Assembly: GCA_900759325.1 (NCBI GenBank)
Contig: CAAEUW010000006.1
Coordinates: 1-17,848 of the forward strand
DNA: 17,848 bases
Source: an uncultured Peptostreptococcus sp.
Lineage (GTDB): Bacteria; Bacillota; Clostridia; Peptostreptococcales; Peptostreptococcaceae
Direction: 5' to 3'
Both the position numbers and the translations under genes were made by a program. This document shows positions 1 to 8,100 of this stretch, piece after piece (position 1 is the first letter of the stretch; every line of letters begins with the position of its first letter). The notes below the pieces were generated by a model. That model was not told the origin of the DNA. It saw only the letters and a program-made list of their open reading frames with translations, and searched no databases.

Positions 1-52
1 CTTTCGTGGTATGTATATTATAAAGATGCATTTGTATTGTACTAAAAACTAG

Positions 53-81
53 AAAAGTCCACACTTTTACATGTGGACTTT
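53..81. terminator. Second terminator-like hairpin
   Basis: Inverted repeat AAAGTCCACA (54-63) and TGTGGACTTT (72-81) with an 8-nt loop. On the minus strand it is followed by a short T run. It may back up the dehydrogenase terminator or serve a plus-strand gene that ends left of the window. Confidence 0.6.
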
Positions 82-93
82 GTCTACAGTCTG

Positions 94-116
94 AAAAGAG
101 GGCAAATGCCCTCTTT
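94..116 (-). terminator. Intrinsic terminator of the alcohol dehydrogenase gene
   Basis: A perfect 10-bp inverted repeat (AAAGAGGGCA at 95-104, TGCCCTCTTT at 107-116) with a tiny loop lies 10 nt past the stop codon. Read on the minus strand it ends in TTTT, as an intrinsic terminator should. Confidence 0.85.
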
Positions 117-126
117 AATATTAAAC

Positions 127-1320
127 TTAAAGTGATTCTTCATATATCTTTCTTACAACTTCTCTAGAAGCTTCTACTGGTGCACATGACAATAATCCGT
201 CAAGAGATGGAGTTGTAAATGTTAGGTCTGTAAGCTTATCAAGGTCTGCTTCAGTGAAGCCTTCATCCTTAAGAGTCTGAGTTAGACCTATTGAATGCAA
301 CCATTCTCTGACTAGGTTAGCCGCCTCTTCAGCATTTATATCCTTCTTATCTCCAAAAATAGGTGCAAATACTTCAAGGATAGTTTCCTTCTTAGCATCA
401 AACACCTGCCTAACAACTGCAGGAAGAAGTATTCCAAGACCAAAACCATGAGTTAAGTCAGTCTTTACTGCACTTAGTGGATGCTCAAGAGCATGAGTAA
501 AGTGTAGAAGACCATTATCAAAAGATGTACCTGCTATCATAGAAGCATATGCTAAGTAGTATCTAGCTTCTAGGTCAGATCCATCCTTAAGTGCCTTTGG
601 TAAGTAGTCATGTACTAGTCTAACTGTTTCCTTTGCTAGTAGAATACTTAGTGGATTAGCAACTATACTTGTTGCCGCCTCAAATACATGGTTTACAGCG
701 TCTACAGATACTGACATAGTCTGAAATTCAGACAAGCTAGTCATTAGACCTGGGTCATCTATTGCATATATTGGGTATATACAGTCATATGCTATTGCAG
801 GCTTTAACTCTTCTTCTGGTATTGATACAACTGCGAACCTGTCAACTTCTGTACCAGTACCATGAGTTAGGTTTATAGCAACTACTGGAACTGCCTTGTT
901 AGGAATTAAAGTAAACTTACATAGGTCTGCAGCCTTATTGTCTGGATATTCTAGAAGAATAGCTGCAAATTTAGCCGCATCTATAGGGCTACCTCCTCCT
1001 ATACCTATAACAGCCTTTGCATTGATTTCTTTAGCCATAACCACTGCTTCATCAACATCCTTATGCTCTGGATTTGGAGTAATCCTATCATATAATACAT
1101 ATTTAATGTTATTATCCTTTAAGGCTTTTTCTACTACATCCCAAGCTCCTGTTTTCTTATAAGCACCTCTACCTGTCATGATAAGAACACTATCTAAGCC
1201 CTTGTCTGACATTTCTTTAGCTATATCATTAAATTTTTCTATAGCTCCTACACCAACATAGGCAGTAGTCTTTGTTCTAATTTCTCTGATTTCGTTGATA
1301 TTGATGTCCTTTTCCCACAT
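127..1320 (-). CDS. Iron-containing alcohol dehydrogenase
   Basis: This is a 397-residue cytosolic group III (Fe-type) alcohol dehydrogenase, normal length for the family. These enzymes interconvert aldehydes or ketones and alcohols with NAD(P)H; in fermenters they usually regenerate NAD(P)+. Seen in the sequence: the dinucleotide-binding GGGSP motif at residues 108-112, the HGTGTE stretch at 153-158, and the expected metal ligands Asp207 and His211 (in DAVNH), His276 (in HFTHALEHPL) and His291 (in the LTHGFG stretch). The ATG start has GGAGG at 1331-1335 on the minus strand. The gene appears monocistronic: it has its own promoter at 1400-1428 and a terminator just past the stop. A Rex-like operator near the transcription start suggests induction when NADH is high. 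The exact substrate (ethanol, butanol, lactaldehyde or other) cannot be read from the sequence. Confidence 0.92.
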   Translation of the reverse strand: MWEKDININEIREIRTKTTAYVGVGAIEKFNDIAKEMSDKGLDSVLIMTGRGAYKKTGAWDVVEKALKDNNIKYVLYDRITPNPEHKDVDEAVVMAKEINAKAVIGIGGGSPIDAAKFAAILLEYPDNKAADLCKFTLIPNKAVPVVAINLTHGTGTEVDRFAVVSIPEEELKPAIAYDCIYPIYAIDDPGLMTSLSEFQTMSVSVDAVNHVFEAATSIVANPLSILLAKETVRLVHDYLPKALKDGSDLEARYYLAYASMIAGTSFDNGLLHFTHALEHPLSAVKTDLTHGFGLGILLPAVVRQVFDAKKETILEVFAPIFGDKKDINAEEAANLVREWLHSIGLTQTLKDEGFTEADLDKLTDLTFTTPSLDGLLSCAPVEASREVVRKIYEESL

Positions 1321-1349
1321 AATAATATTACCTCCACATATAAAATAAT

Positions 1350-1398
1350 AAAAAAATTAGTAAGGAGATTGTTATTATACTAACAAAGTCCTTACTAA
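1350..1398 (-). promoter_or_regulatory. Leader hairpin with U-tract enclosing the Rex-like box
   Basis: The arms TTAGTAAGGA (1357-1366) and TCCTTACTAA (1389-1398) flank the Rex-like box. With that box the RNA can form a 10-bp stem, a 2x2 internal loop and a 6-bp stem. On the minus strand seven T residues follow, so it also looks like an intrinsic terminator. It could end read-through from the transpeptidase gene, attenuate the dehydrogenase leader, or act as a DNA operator. Confidence 0.55.
1369..1386. promoter_or_regulatory. Rex-like redox operator
   Basis: TTGTTATTATACTAACAA has half-sites TTGTTA and TAACAA. It matches the clostridial Rex consensus TTGTTAA-N4-TTAACAA at 12 of 14 fixed positions. 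It lies about +8 to +25 relative to the predicted start of the dehydrogenase transcript, where a bound repressor would block transcription. Fermentative alcohol dehydrogenases are classic Rex targets. No rex gene is in the window. Confidence 0.6.
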
Positions 1399-1399
1399 T

Positions 1400-1428
1400 A
1401 TTATAATCCTTAATATATTATTTGTAAA
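1400..1428 (-). promoter_or_regulatory. Sigma-A-type promoter of the alcohol dehydrogenase gene
   Basis: On the minus strand TTTACA (plus 1423-1428) is followed after exactly 17 bp by a perfect TATAAT (plus 1400-1405). Transcription should begin near 1393, just inside the palindrome. Confidence 0.75.
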
Positions 1429-1473
1429 TATTAAAAGATAAATTTTCTGAATTTTTTGCTATTTTTACAATAA

Positions 1474-1502
1474 AATCAAGCTAATATTTCAATGTCTTGA
1501 TT
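1474..1502 (-). terminator. Weak terminator-like hairpin after the transpeptidase gene
   Basis: A 7-bp stem (AATCAAG at 1474-1480, CTTGATT at 1496-1502) with a 15-nt loop lies 13 nt past the stop. On the minus strand it is followed by a T-rich stretch broken by an A. The stem is AT-rich, so termination may be incomplete. Confidence 0.4.
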
Positions 1503-1515
1503 ATACTTATATAGG

Positions 1516-3378
1516 TTATCTGTGGACAATAACTGGTGTACCTACACTGATTTTTGAGTATAGGTATGACATATTTGAAAGCGGTGTATTTACACAACCA
1601 TGCGATCCTGCATATAGGTACCTACTTCCACCAAATGCTGGCTGCCAATATGCATCATGGATTCCTATGCTTCCATTAAATGGTACCCAGTACTTGACTG
1701 GTGATGCATATCCTGGTCCTCTTAAGACAGCATTTTTCATTTTTTTATTTACCTTAAATATGCCTGGAGGTGTTGCCATACCCTTGTTTGGATTACCAGT
1801 TACAACTGGTGTAACAAGCTTATCATAGCCATTTTCTTTCAGCCACATTTTTTGCTGACTTATATCTATCTCAACATATTTTTTACCTATTTTAACCGCC
1901 TTAGCAGGTATATCATTTGAACTAGTCACTGAATACTTAGGGCTAATATCATAAGTTGATATGCCGGAATTTAGTATACCAGATAATCTATCTAACTCAT
2001 AACTAAGATCCATCTTTCTTACCTGGCTCTGCTTAGATATTACAACATCCCCATTTTTCCAGTAGGCATAAGAATCTTCAGATTGACCTGCTAATATCTG
2101 ACTATCCATATTCTTTAATAGGTACTCCATCCTTGTTTTATCATAGGTTAGGTTGAAGCTAATATCCATTTTGGCTGTAGGTAGGAACTTGCTACCACTA
2201 ATCAGCTTCTTTGTCCCATCAATATTGTATTCAGCAACTAGGCCCTCTAGCTTCATTAGGCTATCAAAGGCCTGGTCAGCTCTGGCATTACCCTTATTTT
2301 GCATTAACCTAGCTAATATATCCATGCTATTGGCTAGTGTGTCTCCACCACTAACCTGAGTAAGACCTGTCAAGCTTGACATATTATATAGGGTCCTATA
2401 CTGGTTAAAAGAAAGACCAGTATTCGAATTAACTAGGACAACTGCCCCCTCGGATAGGTTTGAGGAATTTGATGGCTGGGCTGGCCCTACCTGCTCAACA
2501 TCCTTATCTTTTTGACCTGGCTGTGCGTTACTAGCGATTATTCCTGAATTAATTAAGACTGCATCTATAAGTCTATTGGCCTTTACTGCCCCATCATCTG
2601 TTAGGTATACAACTCCTGGGTTTGGGCTGAACTTATTCATCATCTTAAGGTTTGTTTCTTGCCTATTAGATCCAGCTATTCTCTCTACATTAGCTGCGAT
2701 AGAATCAAATCCATCCACTAGGCTAAGGTTACCTCCAATTACATAAACATTATCTACACCTAGGAGACTCAAGTCTGACCTAGTAGCTTCTAGCTTACTA
2801 TTAGAAGTAAATAGTATGGGTGATCCATTTTTTGCTGCTATGGCTCCAATACCTGCAGCATCTGCAAGTCCCTTGTGACCATTAACCAAAAATGCAGCCT
2901 GGAACTTGTCACTAGTTAGGTCCTTAAGCTTTTTAGCAATATTTAGTGATGTCTCTTCCCTACTAGACCCCTGAATTCTCTCAACCTCAAGCGAAGAAGC
3001 CTTCAAGCTATCCTCTAAACCTGATGATATAGAATCCTGTCCACCGATAATTAGTACCTTTTTAGCTCCTAATCTCGAAATTTCTGTCCTTGTAGCTTCA
3101 TTCAAGGCATTGCTTTGAGTTAAAAGAACTGGTACCCTTAGTTTACTTGCAAGTGGAGCAACTGAAAGGGAGTCTGCCACTGCATTAGCATTAGTTAGGA
3201 TTACTGTCTCAGACTGGTTCCATCCTGACTGTGATATTTTAACAGCTGTAGAAAACCTATCACTACCACTAATATTTTGACTACTTACATCTTGAGCATA
3301 TACACCTGGGGCTAGACTAGTTCCTACTAGCGAACCTGTTGCAATGATTAAAGCCGTATTTCTCACCAATTTTTTCAT
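1516..3378 (-). CDS. Secreted CWB2-anchored L,D-transpeptidase (YkuD family)
   Basis: This is a 620-residue exported enzyme expected to form 3-3 cross-links, or attach proteins, in peptidoglycan. Residues 1-28 are a signal peptide (basic MKK start, hydrophobic core, cleavage likely after VYA). Three CWB2 repeats follow at about 36-130, 134-230 and 233-350; in Clostridioides this domain holds proteins to wall polymers. Residues about 380-470 resemble the PG_binding_4 domain that often precedes YkuD. The YkuD domain spans about 497-620 and has the catalytic signature: His574 (GIHDAYW) and SHGCVN with His593 and nucleophile Cys595. The third CWB2 repeat carries a Pro/Asn/Ser-rich insert of about 27 residues (about 284-310). 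The ATG at 3378 is chosen because GAGGTG lies 5 nt before it; an in-frame GTG at 3384 overlaps that ribosome site. The gene has its own promoter at 3452-3480. Confidence 0.9.
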   Translation of the reverse strand: MKKLVRNTALIIATGSLVGTSLAPGVYAQDVSSQNISGSDRFSTAVKISQSGWNQSETVILTNANAVADSLSVAPLASKLRVPVLLTQSNALNEATRTEISRLGAKKVLIIGGQDSISSGLEDSLKASSLEVERIQGSSREETSLNIAKKLKDLTSDKFQAAFLVNGHKGLADAAGIGAIAAKNGSPILFTSNSKLEATRSDLSLLGVDNVYVIGGNLSLVDGFDSIAANVERIAGSNRQETNLKMMNKFSPNPGVVYLTDDGAVKANRLIDAVLINSGIIASNAQPGQKDKDVEQVGPAQPSNSSNLSEGAVVLVNSNTGLSFNQYRTLYNMSSLTGLTQVSGGDTLANSMDILARLMQNKGNARADQAFDSLMKLEGLVAEYNIDGTKKLISGSKFLPTAKMDISFNLTYDKTRMEYLLKNMDSQILAGQSEDSYAYWKNGDVVISKQSQVRKMDLSYELDRLSGILNSGISTYDISPKYSVTSSNDIPAKAVKIGKKYVEIDISQQKMWLKENGYDKLVTPVVTGNPNKGMATPPGIFKVNKKMKNAVLRGPGYASPVKYWVPFNGSIGIHDAYWQPAFGGSRYLYAGSHGCVNTPLSNMSYLYSKISVGTPVIVHR

Positions 3379-3451
3379 ATACACACCTCACATAATTCCA
3401 ATAAAATTAAACTAACAATGAGTAATAAATTATAAATAATTTCCTAATTCT

Positions 3452-3480
3452 AGTATATAAATTTATGAAATTATTTTCAA
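3452..3480 (-). promoter_or_regulatory. Promoter of the L,D-transpeptidase gene
   Basis: On the minus strand TTGAAA (plus 3475-3480) and TATACT (plus 3452-3457) are separated by exactly 17 bp, each one base from consensus. The predicted leader is about 65 nt. Confidence 0.7.
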
Positions 3481-3551
3481 GTAACATTGCTATTACAATT
3501 TATATAAATTTTGGCATATTTTTACGAATACTAGAAAAATATGTAATATAA

Positions 3552-3581
3552 CTGATACTTTTAGATAATATATGGTAAAAT
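3552..3581 (+). promoter_or_regulatory. Probable promoter of thyA-folA
   Basis: CTGATA (3552-3557) and TAAAAT (3576-3581) are 18 bp apart, giving a predicted start near 3588 and a leader of about 60 nt. The -35 is only 4 of 6. Together with 3452-3480 it makes 3385-3647 a divergent promoter region; I see no gene there. Confidence 0.45.
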
Positions 3582-3647
3582 ACTATTATATGTTTTTATG
3601 AAATGTATTTACATCTAGAATATAAAGGTATTTTATAGGAGGTAATG

Positions 3648-4481
3648 ATGACTATAGCAGATAATAATCTAAAATCACTTTGCAACGATATTTTAAATAG
3701 TGGTAACAATACCCTAGGAGAAAAAGTTAGACCAAAATATGCTGATGGTACACCATCACATACAATGTTTGTGAACCAGGTATTTGAAAGATATGACCTT
3801 TCAAAGGGTGAACTCCCAATTGTTACTCTTAGACAGGTTGCATGGAAGTCTGGCATTAAGGAAATATTATGGATATACCAGGACCAGAGTAATAATCTTG
3901 ATCTTTTAAGGGATAAGTATGGTATTACTTGGTGGGATGAATGGGACTTAGGCGACAGAACTATTGGTCAGAGATACGGTGCAACTGTCAAAAGGTATAA
4001 GCTTATAGACAAGCTACTTGAAAATTTAAAGAACCAACCATATGGTAGAAGGCATATAATTAACTTATACCAGGAGGCTGACCTAGAGGAAACAGCAGGG
4101 CTTTTCCCATGTGCAATGGAAACACAGTGGTCTGTAAGAGATGGATACCTTGACCTTACTCTTATTCAGAGGTCATCTGACGTAGCAGTTGCCAATGCAA
4201 TTAATAAAATCCAGTATGTAGCTCTTCAGATGATGGTTGCAAGACATGTTGGCCTGGAACCTGGCGTATTCTGCCATTATGTAAATAATGCCCATATATA
4301 TGATAGGCATGTAGACCAGATAAGGGAAATGATCGCTAGAGACCCTCAGGAAGGACATGAGTCTGTTAGGTTGGTCCTAAATCCAGAAAAAACCAACTTC
4401 TATGACTTCACTATAGATGACTTTACAATGGAAAACTATAATCCAGTAAAACCTAACTTCCAATTTGAGTTAGCCATATAG
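3648..4481 (+). CDS. thyA: Thymidylate synthase, ThyA type
   Basis: ThyA methylates dUMP to dTMP using methylene-tetrahydrofolate, releasing dihydrofolate. The protein is 277 residues and aligns by eye over its full length with the Bacillus subtilis ThyA/phage phi-3T class: TIGQRYG near 105-111, phosphate-binding YGRRHI (Arg134/Arg135), the nucleophile Cys155 in FPCAMETQW, QRSSD at 174-178, NNAHIYDRH (His216, Tyr218), and YDFTIDDF near the C-terminus. The usual active-site LPFN is changed to NAIN, though the conserved Asn (Asn186) remains. The start is ATGATG; AGGAGG at 3637-3642 is 2 nt from the first ATG and 5 nt from the second, so the second is chosen. folA follows 95 nt downstream with no terminator between them, so they are probably cotranscribed. 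Confidence 0.95.
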   Translation: MTIADNNLKSLCNDILNSGNNTLGEKVRPKYADGTPSHTMFVNQVFERYDLSKGELPIVTLRQVAWKSGIKEILWIYQDQSNNLDLLRDKYGITWWDEWDLGDRTIGQRYGATVKRYKLIDKLLENLKNQPYGRRHIINLYQEADLEETAGLFPCAMETQWSVRDGYLDLTLIQRSSDVAVANAINKIQYVALQMMVARHVGLEPGVFCHYVNNAHIYDRHVDQIREMIARDPQEGHESVRLVLNPEKTNFYDFTIDDFTMENYNPVKPNFQFELAI

Positions 4482-4485
4482 TAAA

Positions 4486-4504
4486 TATAGGCCTATAGCC
4501 TATA
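4486..4504 (+). repeat. Short palindrome and tandem repeat after thyA
   Basis: TATAGGCCTATA (4486-4497) is a perfect 12-bp palindrome. It overlaps a tandem GCCTATA GCCTATA (4491-4504). It begins 4 nt after the thyA stop. Possible protein site or RNA element; function unknown. Confidence 0.35.
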
Positions 4505-4520
4505 CAAGTGTTAATATTTA

Positions 4521-4571
4521 GGATATGGTAAATCCAATACCATCTCCTATCTTAGTATAAAAATAGGAGAT
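4521..4571 (+). promoter_or_regulatory. Mutually exclusive hairpins controlling the folA ribosome site
   Basis: Hairpin A pairs GGATATGGTA (4521-4530) with TACCATCTCC (4538-4547), with one mismatch and a 7-nt loop. Hairpin B pairs ATCTCCTAT (4542-4550) with ATAGGAGAT (4563-4571), a perfect 9-bp stem with a 12-nt loop. Bases 4542-4547 belong to both, so only one can form. Hairpin B buries the folA ribosome site AGGAGA (4565-4570); hairpin A frees it. The layout resembles a translational switch or thermosensor. I do not recognise a known riboswitch class. Confidence 0.5.
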
Positions 4572-4576
4572 AATAT

Positions 4577-5083
4577 ATGATAGATAATATATATATGATA
4601 GTTGCCATGACTAAAAATACAAGGGCCATTGGTATAGATGGAGATATGCTTTATCACCTTAAGGAAGACCTAAAGTATTTCAAGGAAACTACCCTAAACC
4701 ACACTATAGTATGTGGAAGAAAAACTTACTTTAGTTTTCCAAAAAGACCCCTGCCGAATAGGAAGAATATAATACTCACTAGGGGTAATGACCATTATGA
4801 TCAGGCCTTCACCCTTCATTCAAAGGACCAGGTTGCCCAATATGCACTTAACCATCCGGATGAGAAGATTTTTATATGTGGTGGTGACAATGTCTATAAG
4901 CAATTTATGGATCTTGCTAGTAAGCTATATATTACAGAAATAGACGAAGATAGTCCTGTAGAGGCTGATAGCTTCTTTCCCCAGATTGATCCTAGCCTAT
5001 GGACTAAGGTATCGGAATCAGACTATATAATACCTGAAAAAGCACCTAGGTATAAATTCCTAGTCTATGATAGAAATTTATAA
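4577..5083 (+). CDS. folA: Dihydrofolate reductase
   Basis: FolA reduces dihydrofolate to tetrahydrofolate with NADPH, completing the cycle opened by ThyA. The 168-residue length is typical. Visible landmarks are the N-terminal strand IYMIVAM, AIGIDGDM at the Met20-loop position, the active-site acid Asp31 (equivalent to E. coli Asp27) in KEDLKYF, GRKTYFSF at 47-54, LPNRKNIILTR at 59-69, and the NADPH-binding ICGGDNVY at 100-107. The usual LPW before the acid is MLY here, so the near-invariant active-site Trp is Tyr26. The ATG lies 6 nt after AGGAGA. That ribosome site can be sequestered by the hairpin described at 4521-4571. A strong terminator follows. Confidence 0.93.
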   Translation: MIDNIYMIVAMTKNTRAIGIDGDMLYHLKEDLKYFKETTLNHTIVCGRKTYFSFPKRPLPNRKNIILTRGNDHYDQAFTLHSKDQVAQYALNHPDEKIFICGGDNVYKQFMDLASKLYITEIDEDSPVEADSFFPQIDPSLWTKVSESDYIIPEKAPRYKFLVYDRNL

Positions 5084-5111
5084 GATAAAATAAAAAAACT
5101 GGAAAAAATCT

Positions 5112-5144
5112 AAAAAAGTCCCGCCCTGTAATGGGACTTTTTTT
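5112..5144 (+). terminator. Intrinsic terminator of thyA-folA
   Basis: AAAAGTCCC and GGGACTTTT arms (within 5112-5144) around a 10-nt loop, followed by a T run, 28 nt after the folA stop. Confidence 0.88.
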
Positions 5145-5148
5145 ATGC

Positions 5149-5180
5149 AAAAAAAGTGGCTTATACTAAGTACAAGCCAC
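5149..5180 (-). terminator. Intrinsic terminator of the subtilase gene
   Basis: GTGGCTT (5156-5162) pairs with AAGCCAC (5174-5180). On the minus strand a seven-T run follows. It sits 16 nt past the subtilase stop and back to back with the folA terminator, so the two operons converge cleanly. Confidence 0.85.
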
Positions 5181-5196
5181 CTCTTAAGGCTAATTT

Positions 5197-8100
5197 TTAT
5201 TTAATATTTATAAAAAAATCAACAATATGTTCAGGAATACTTTTTTCTCCACCTAAAACTATTATGTCTTCAATGTTTTCTCTACTAGTCAAGTCTATAT
5301 AATTATCTGAATTATTTTTCGGATTTAATAACTGTATAGGTGCATTTTCCATAGCTGCCAAAGGCGATGACACTAATGCATCTGCAAAAGATTCACCTGT
5401 CGTTAAGAATATTTTTTTTGGTTTTTTATATCCATATTCTCTAACAAGATTGGCAGTTTCATACCTATTTTTACCAGCAATTCTATACTCTGCCCTTAAT
5501 TCAGACTCTATATTCTTACCAATTGATTTATTACCACCAACCAATATTGTTTTCTTTATTCCCATATCCTTCATTACCTCATCAATGTAATAAGGGATAC
5601 TAGTTGATTTTACCAATAATACTGGAAGGTCATCCTTAGCAGCAATTGATGATGCAGTCAGTGCATCAGGAAAATTTTCACCTGACGCAACTATAGCCCT
5701 GTCACTATAACCAGTAAGTTTGACCAATTGCTTAGCAAGTCTAGCAGATGTATCATACCTATCTTTTCCAGCTATCCTGCTTAATTCTAAACTCATAATT
5801 TTTAGGTCTTTTTCAATACCAATAGCCAAAGAATTATTACCCCCTACTAGTATAACTTTTTTCACTCCCAATCTTCTAATTTCATTTTTAACCTGAGTAT
5901 CAAGTCTATTAGAATCATTTAACAAAATTGGTGCCTTCAAAGCTTTTGCCAATGGAGCAGCCGTAAGTGAGTCAGGATATTCTTTAGAATTTACCAATAC
6001 TAGAGTATTAGCATGGTCAAAGTAATTTCTTGATAAGTTTATGGCAGTGGATATCCTATTATTTCCGCTGATTCTGTTTATCTTAGCTGATCTAAATTTA
6101 TTCTCTTTAACCTTATCATCTTCATCCTTTTTATTTAGTTCATCTTTTTTCTTCATATCCTCAATAGCCTTTTTCACATCATTTTCAAAGCTACTATCCG
6201 ATTTATTATCTTTTACAGACTCTTTATCTTTTTTAGGCTCTTTATTTTTTTCGGATTCTTTATCCTTTTCAGGCTCCTTGTCTTTTTTAGGTTCTTTCTC
6301 TTTTTCAGGCCCTTTGTCTTTTTCTATTTCCTTGTCTTTTTTAGGCTCTTTGTCTTTTTCAGGTTCCTTATCTTTTTCAGGTTCCTTATCTTTTTTAGGC
6401 TCTTTGTCTTTTTCAGGTTCCTTGTCTTTTTTAGGCTCCTTGTCTTTTTCAGGTTCTTTATCCTTATCAGGCACTTTCTGCTTCTGATCATCATCCTGGC
6501 CACCATAATCTATATCACTGGCTCCCTCATCATATGATAATACTGATCTTATCATTAGAGCACCCTTTTTATTATCTAGACTATCATAAGACCTGAAATA
6601 GCCACGGTCAATTTGATATGAATATTTCTTCATATTGCTAGCTGTTCTGTCAAGAGCTACCACAATTGATTTATTCGTATCATAATCTGGTTCTATTAGA
6701 ACATAATATTCTCCGTCTACCTGTATATTATACTTTTCTAAATCTATCTCAGTATCTCCAAAGACATTCAAATGTCTAACTTTTACCGGCATTAATAATG
6801 TTTTTATACGTTTATTACTATCGAATTTCACAACAGAAATCATAGCAGAAGTTCCCGTATTCTCTATATCGCTAGCAAACCTAACCTTTACTTTACTCAA
6901 GGTAGCTTTTTTCTTTGGCTTGAATGAAACGGCTACACCTAAATCACCATTTATACCAACAATCTGGTTTTTTCCACTTTCGTTTTCTTTACCATTATCA
7001 TAATAAAGTTCAACGTCACCTAAATTATTCTTGTCTTCCAAGCTTATATCGAAATCACCTGAATTTTCATCAAGTGTTACCTTTTTTTCATAGAATTTAT
7101 ATCCATGCTTAAAGGCTCTGAGTGTGTATTCACCTACTGGAACATCTTTGATACTAAACCTACCATTATTTCCTGTTAATTCAATCTCAGTTGTAGCATC
7201 TTCTACCAAATATACATTCACATCAGATAATTTTGTACCTGATTTATCACTGACACTACCCTCTAAATTTCTTGTAGGTTTTTTTATCATATCAAAATCT
7301 ACATGTGTAGTATTTTCTTTATTAATCTTAATAGTTTTGTCTATAGAATTATATCCAAATGCCTTGCAAGATATTTTTATATCACCTTCTGATGGATATA
7401 CAAGGAAAAATTCACCACTTGTGGAGTTACTCTTAACCTTAATATCTGTACCTTCTACACTTATCTCTGCCTCTATTGGTTTTCCGTCAGACATTACTCT
7501 TCCCCTAATAGTCCCTATTTCCTTATCCATTGCCTTTACGACTGCAGCATAAGCATTGACAATTCCATAGCCATATCCATTATTAGGTGTAGTTTTGTAG
7601 TAAGAATCGGTCCTAGGAGTTGCAGTTTCTTCCAATATCTTTTGTATCTCCCTATCATCTAGATTTTGTTTGGCAGATTTTACCAAGGCTGCAACGCCGG
7701 CTACATGAGGAGCTGCCATTGAAGTACCACTCATATAGGCATAAGTATCTTTGATACTTGACCTTACCTTAACACCAGGAGCAGAAATTTCTGGCTTTAT
7801 AAGGCTTGTATCAAATAGAGATGGCCCTCTTTTTGAAAATGAAGCTAGGTTGCCCATTATATCTACCGCCCCTACTGCGAAAGATTCTGGATATGATGCA
7901 GGTATAACTATACTGCTTTCGCCAGGTAATGATTCTCCAGGCATCTGATTACCTGCTGCAAATACAGGTAATATATGGGCCTGTCTCCACCTATCCACAG
8001 TTGATTTAAACCAAGTATCTGTCAAATACTGTGAACCACCCCATGAATTATTGATTATTTGAGGTGCCTTAGACGGGTCGTTTCCTGGTGCTAACATCCA

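Noticed and set aside
3596..3856. Minus-strand open frame overlapping the start of thyA
   Set aside because: It lies antisense to thyA and its promoter, with no ribosome site.
4482..4576. Tetrahydrofolate riboswitch before folA
   Set aside because: Too short and lacks the conserved core of the known folate riboswitch; only simple competing hairpins are seen.
6214..6465. Regular repeats considered as a CRISPR array
   Set aside because: Contiguous 18-bp in-frame coding units with no unique spacers and no cas genes.
6041..6487. Plus-strand open frame of 148 codons, Ser/Phe/Leu-rich
   Set aside because: It is the antisense shadow of the Lys/Glu/Asp repeat linker of the subtilase; repetitive codons keep the frame open and there is no ribosome site.
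6324..6506. Lys/Arg-rich minus-strand open frame
   Set aside because: Out-of-frame reading of the same 18-bp repeat; no start signal.
7124..7552. Plus-strand open frame of 142 codons inside the subtilase gene
   Set aside because: Shadow frame; the opposite strand encodes clear protease accessory domains.
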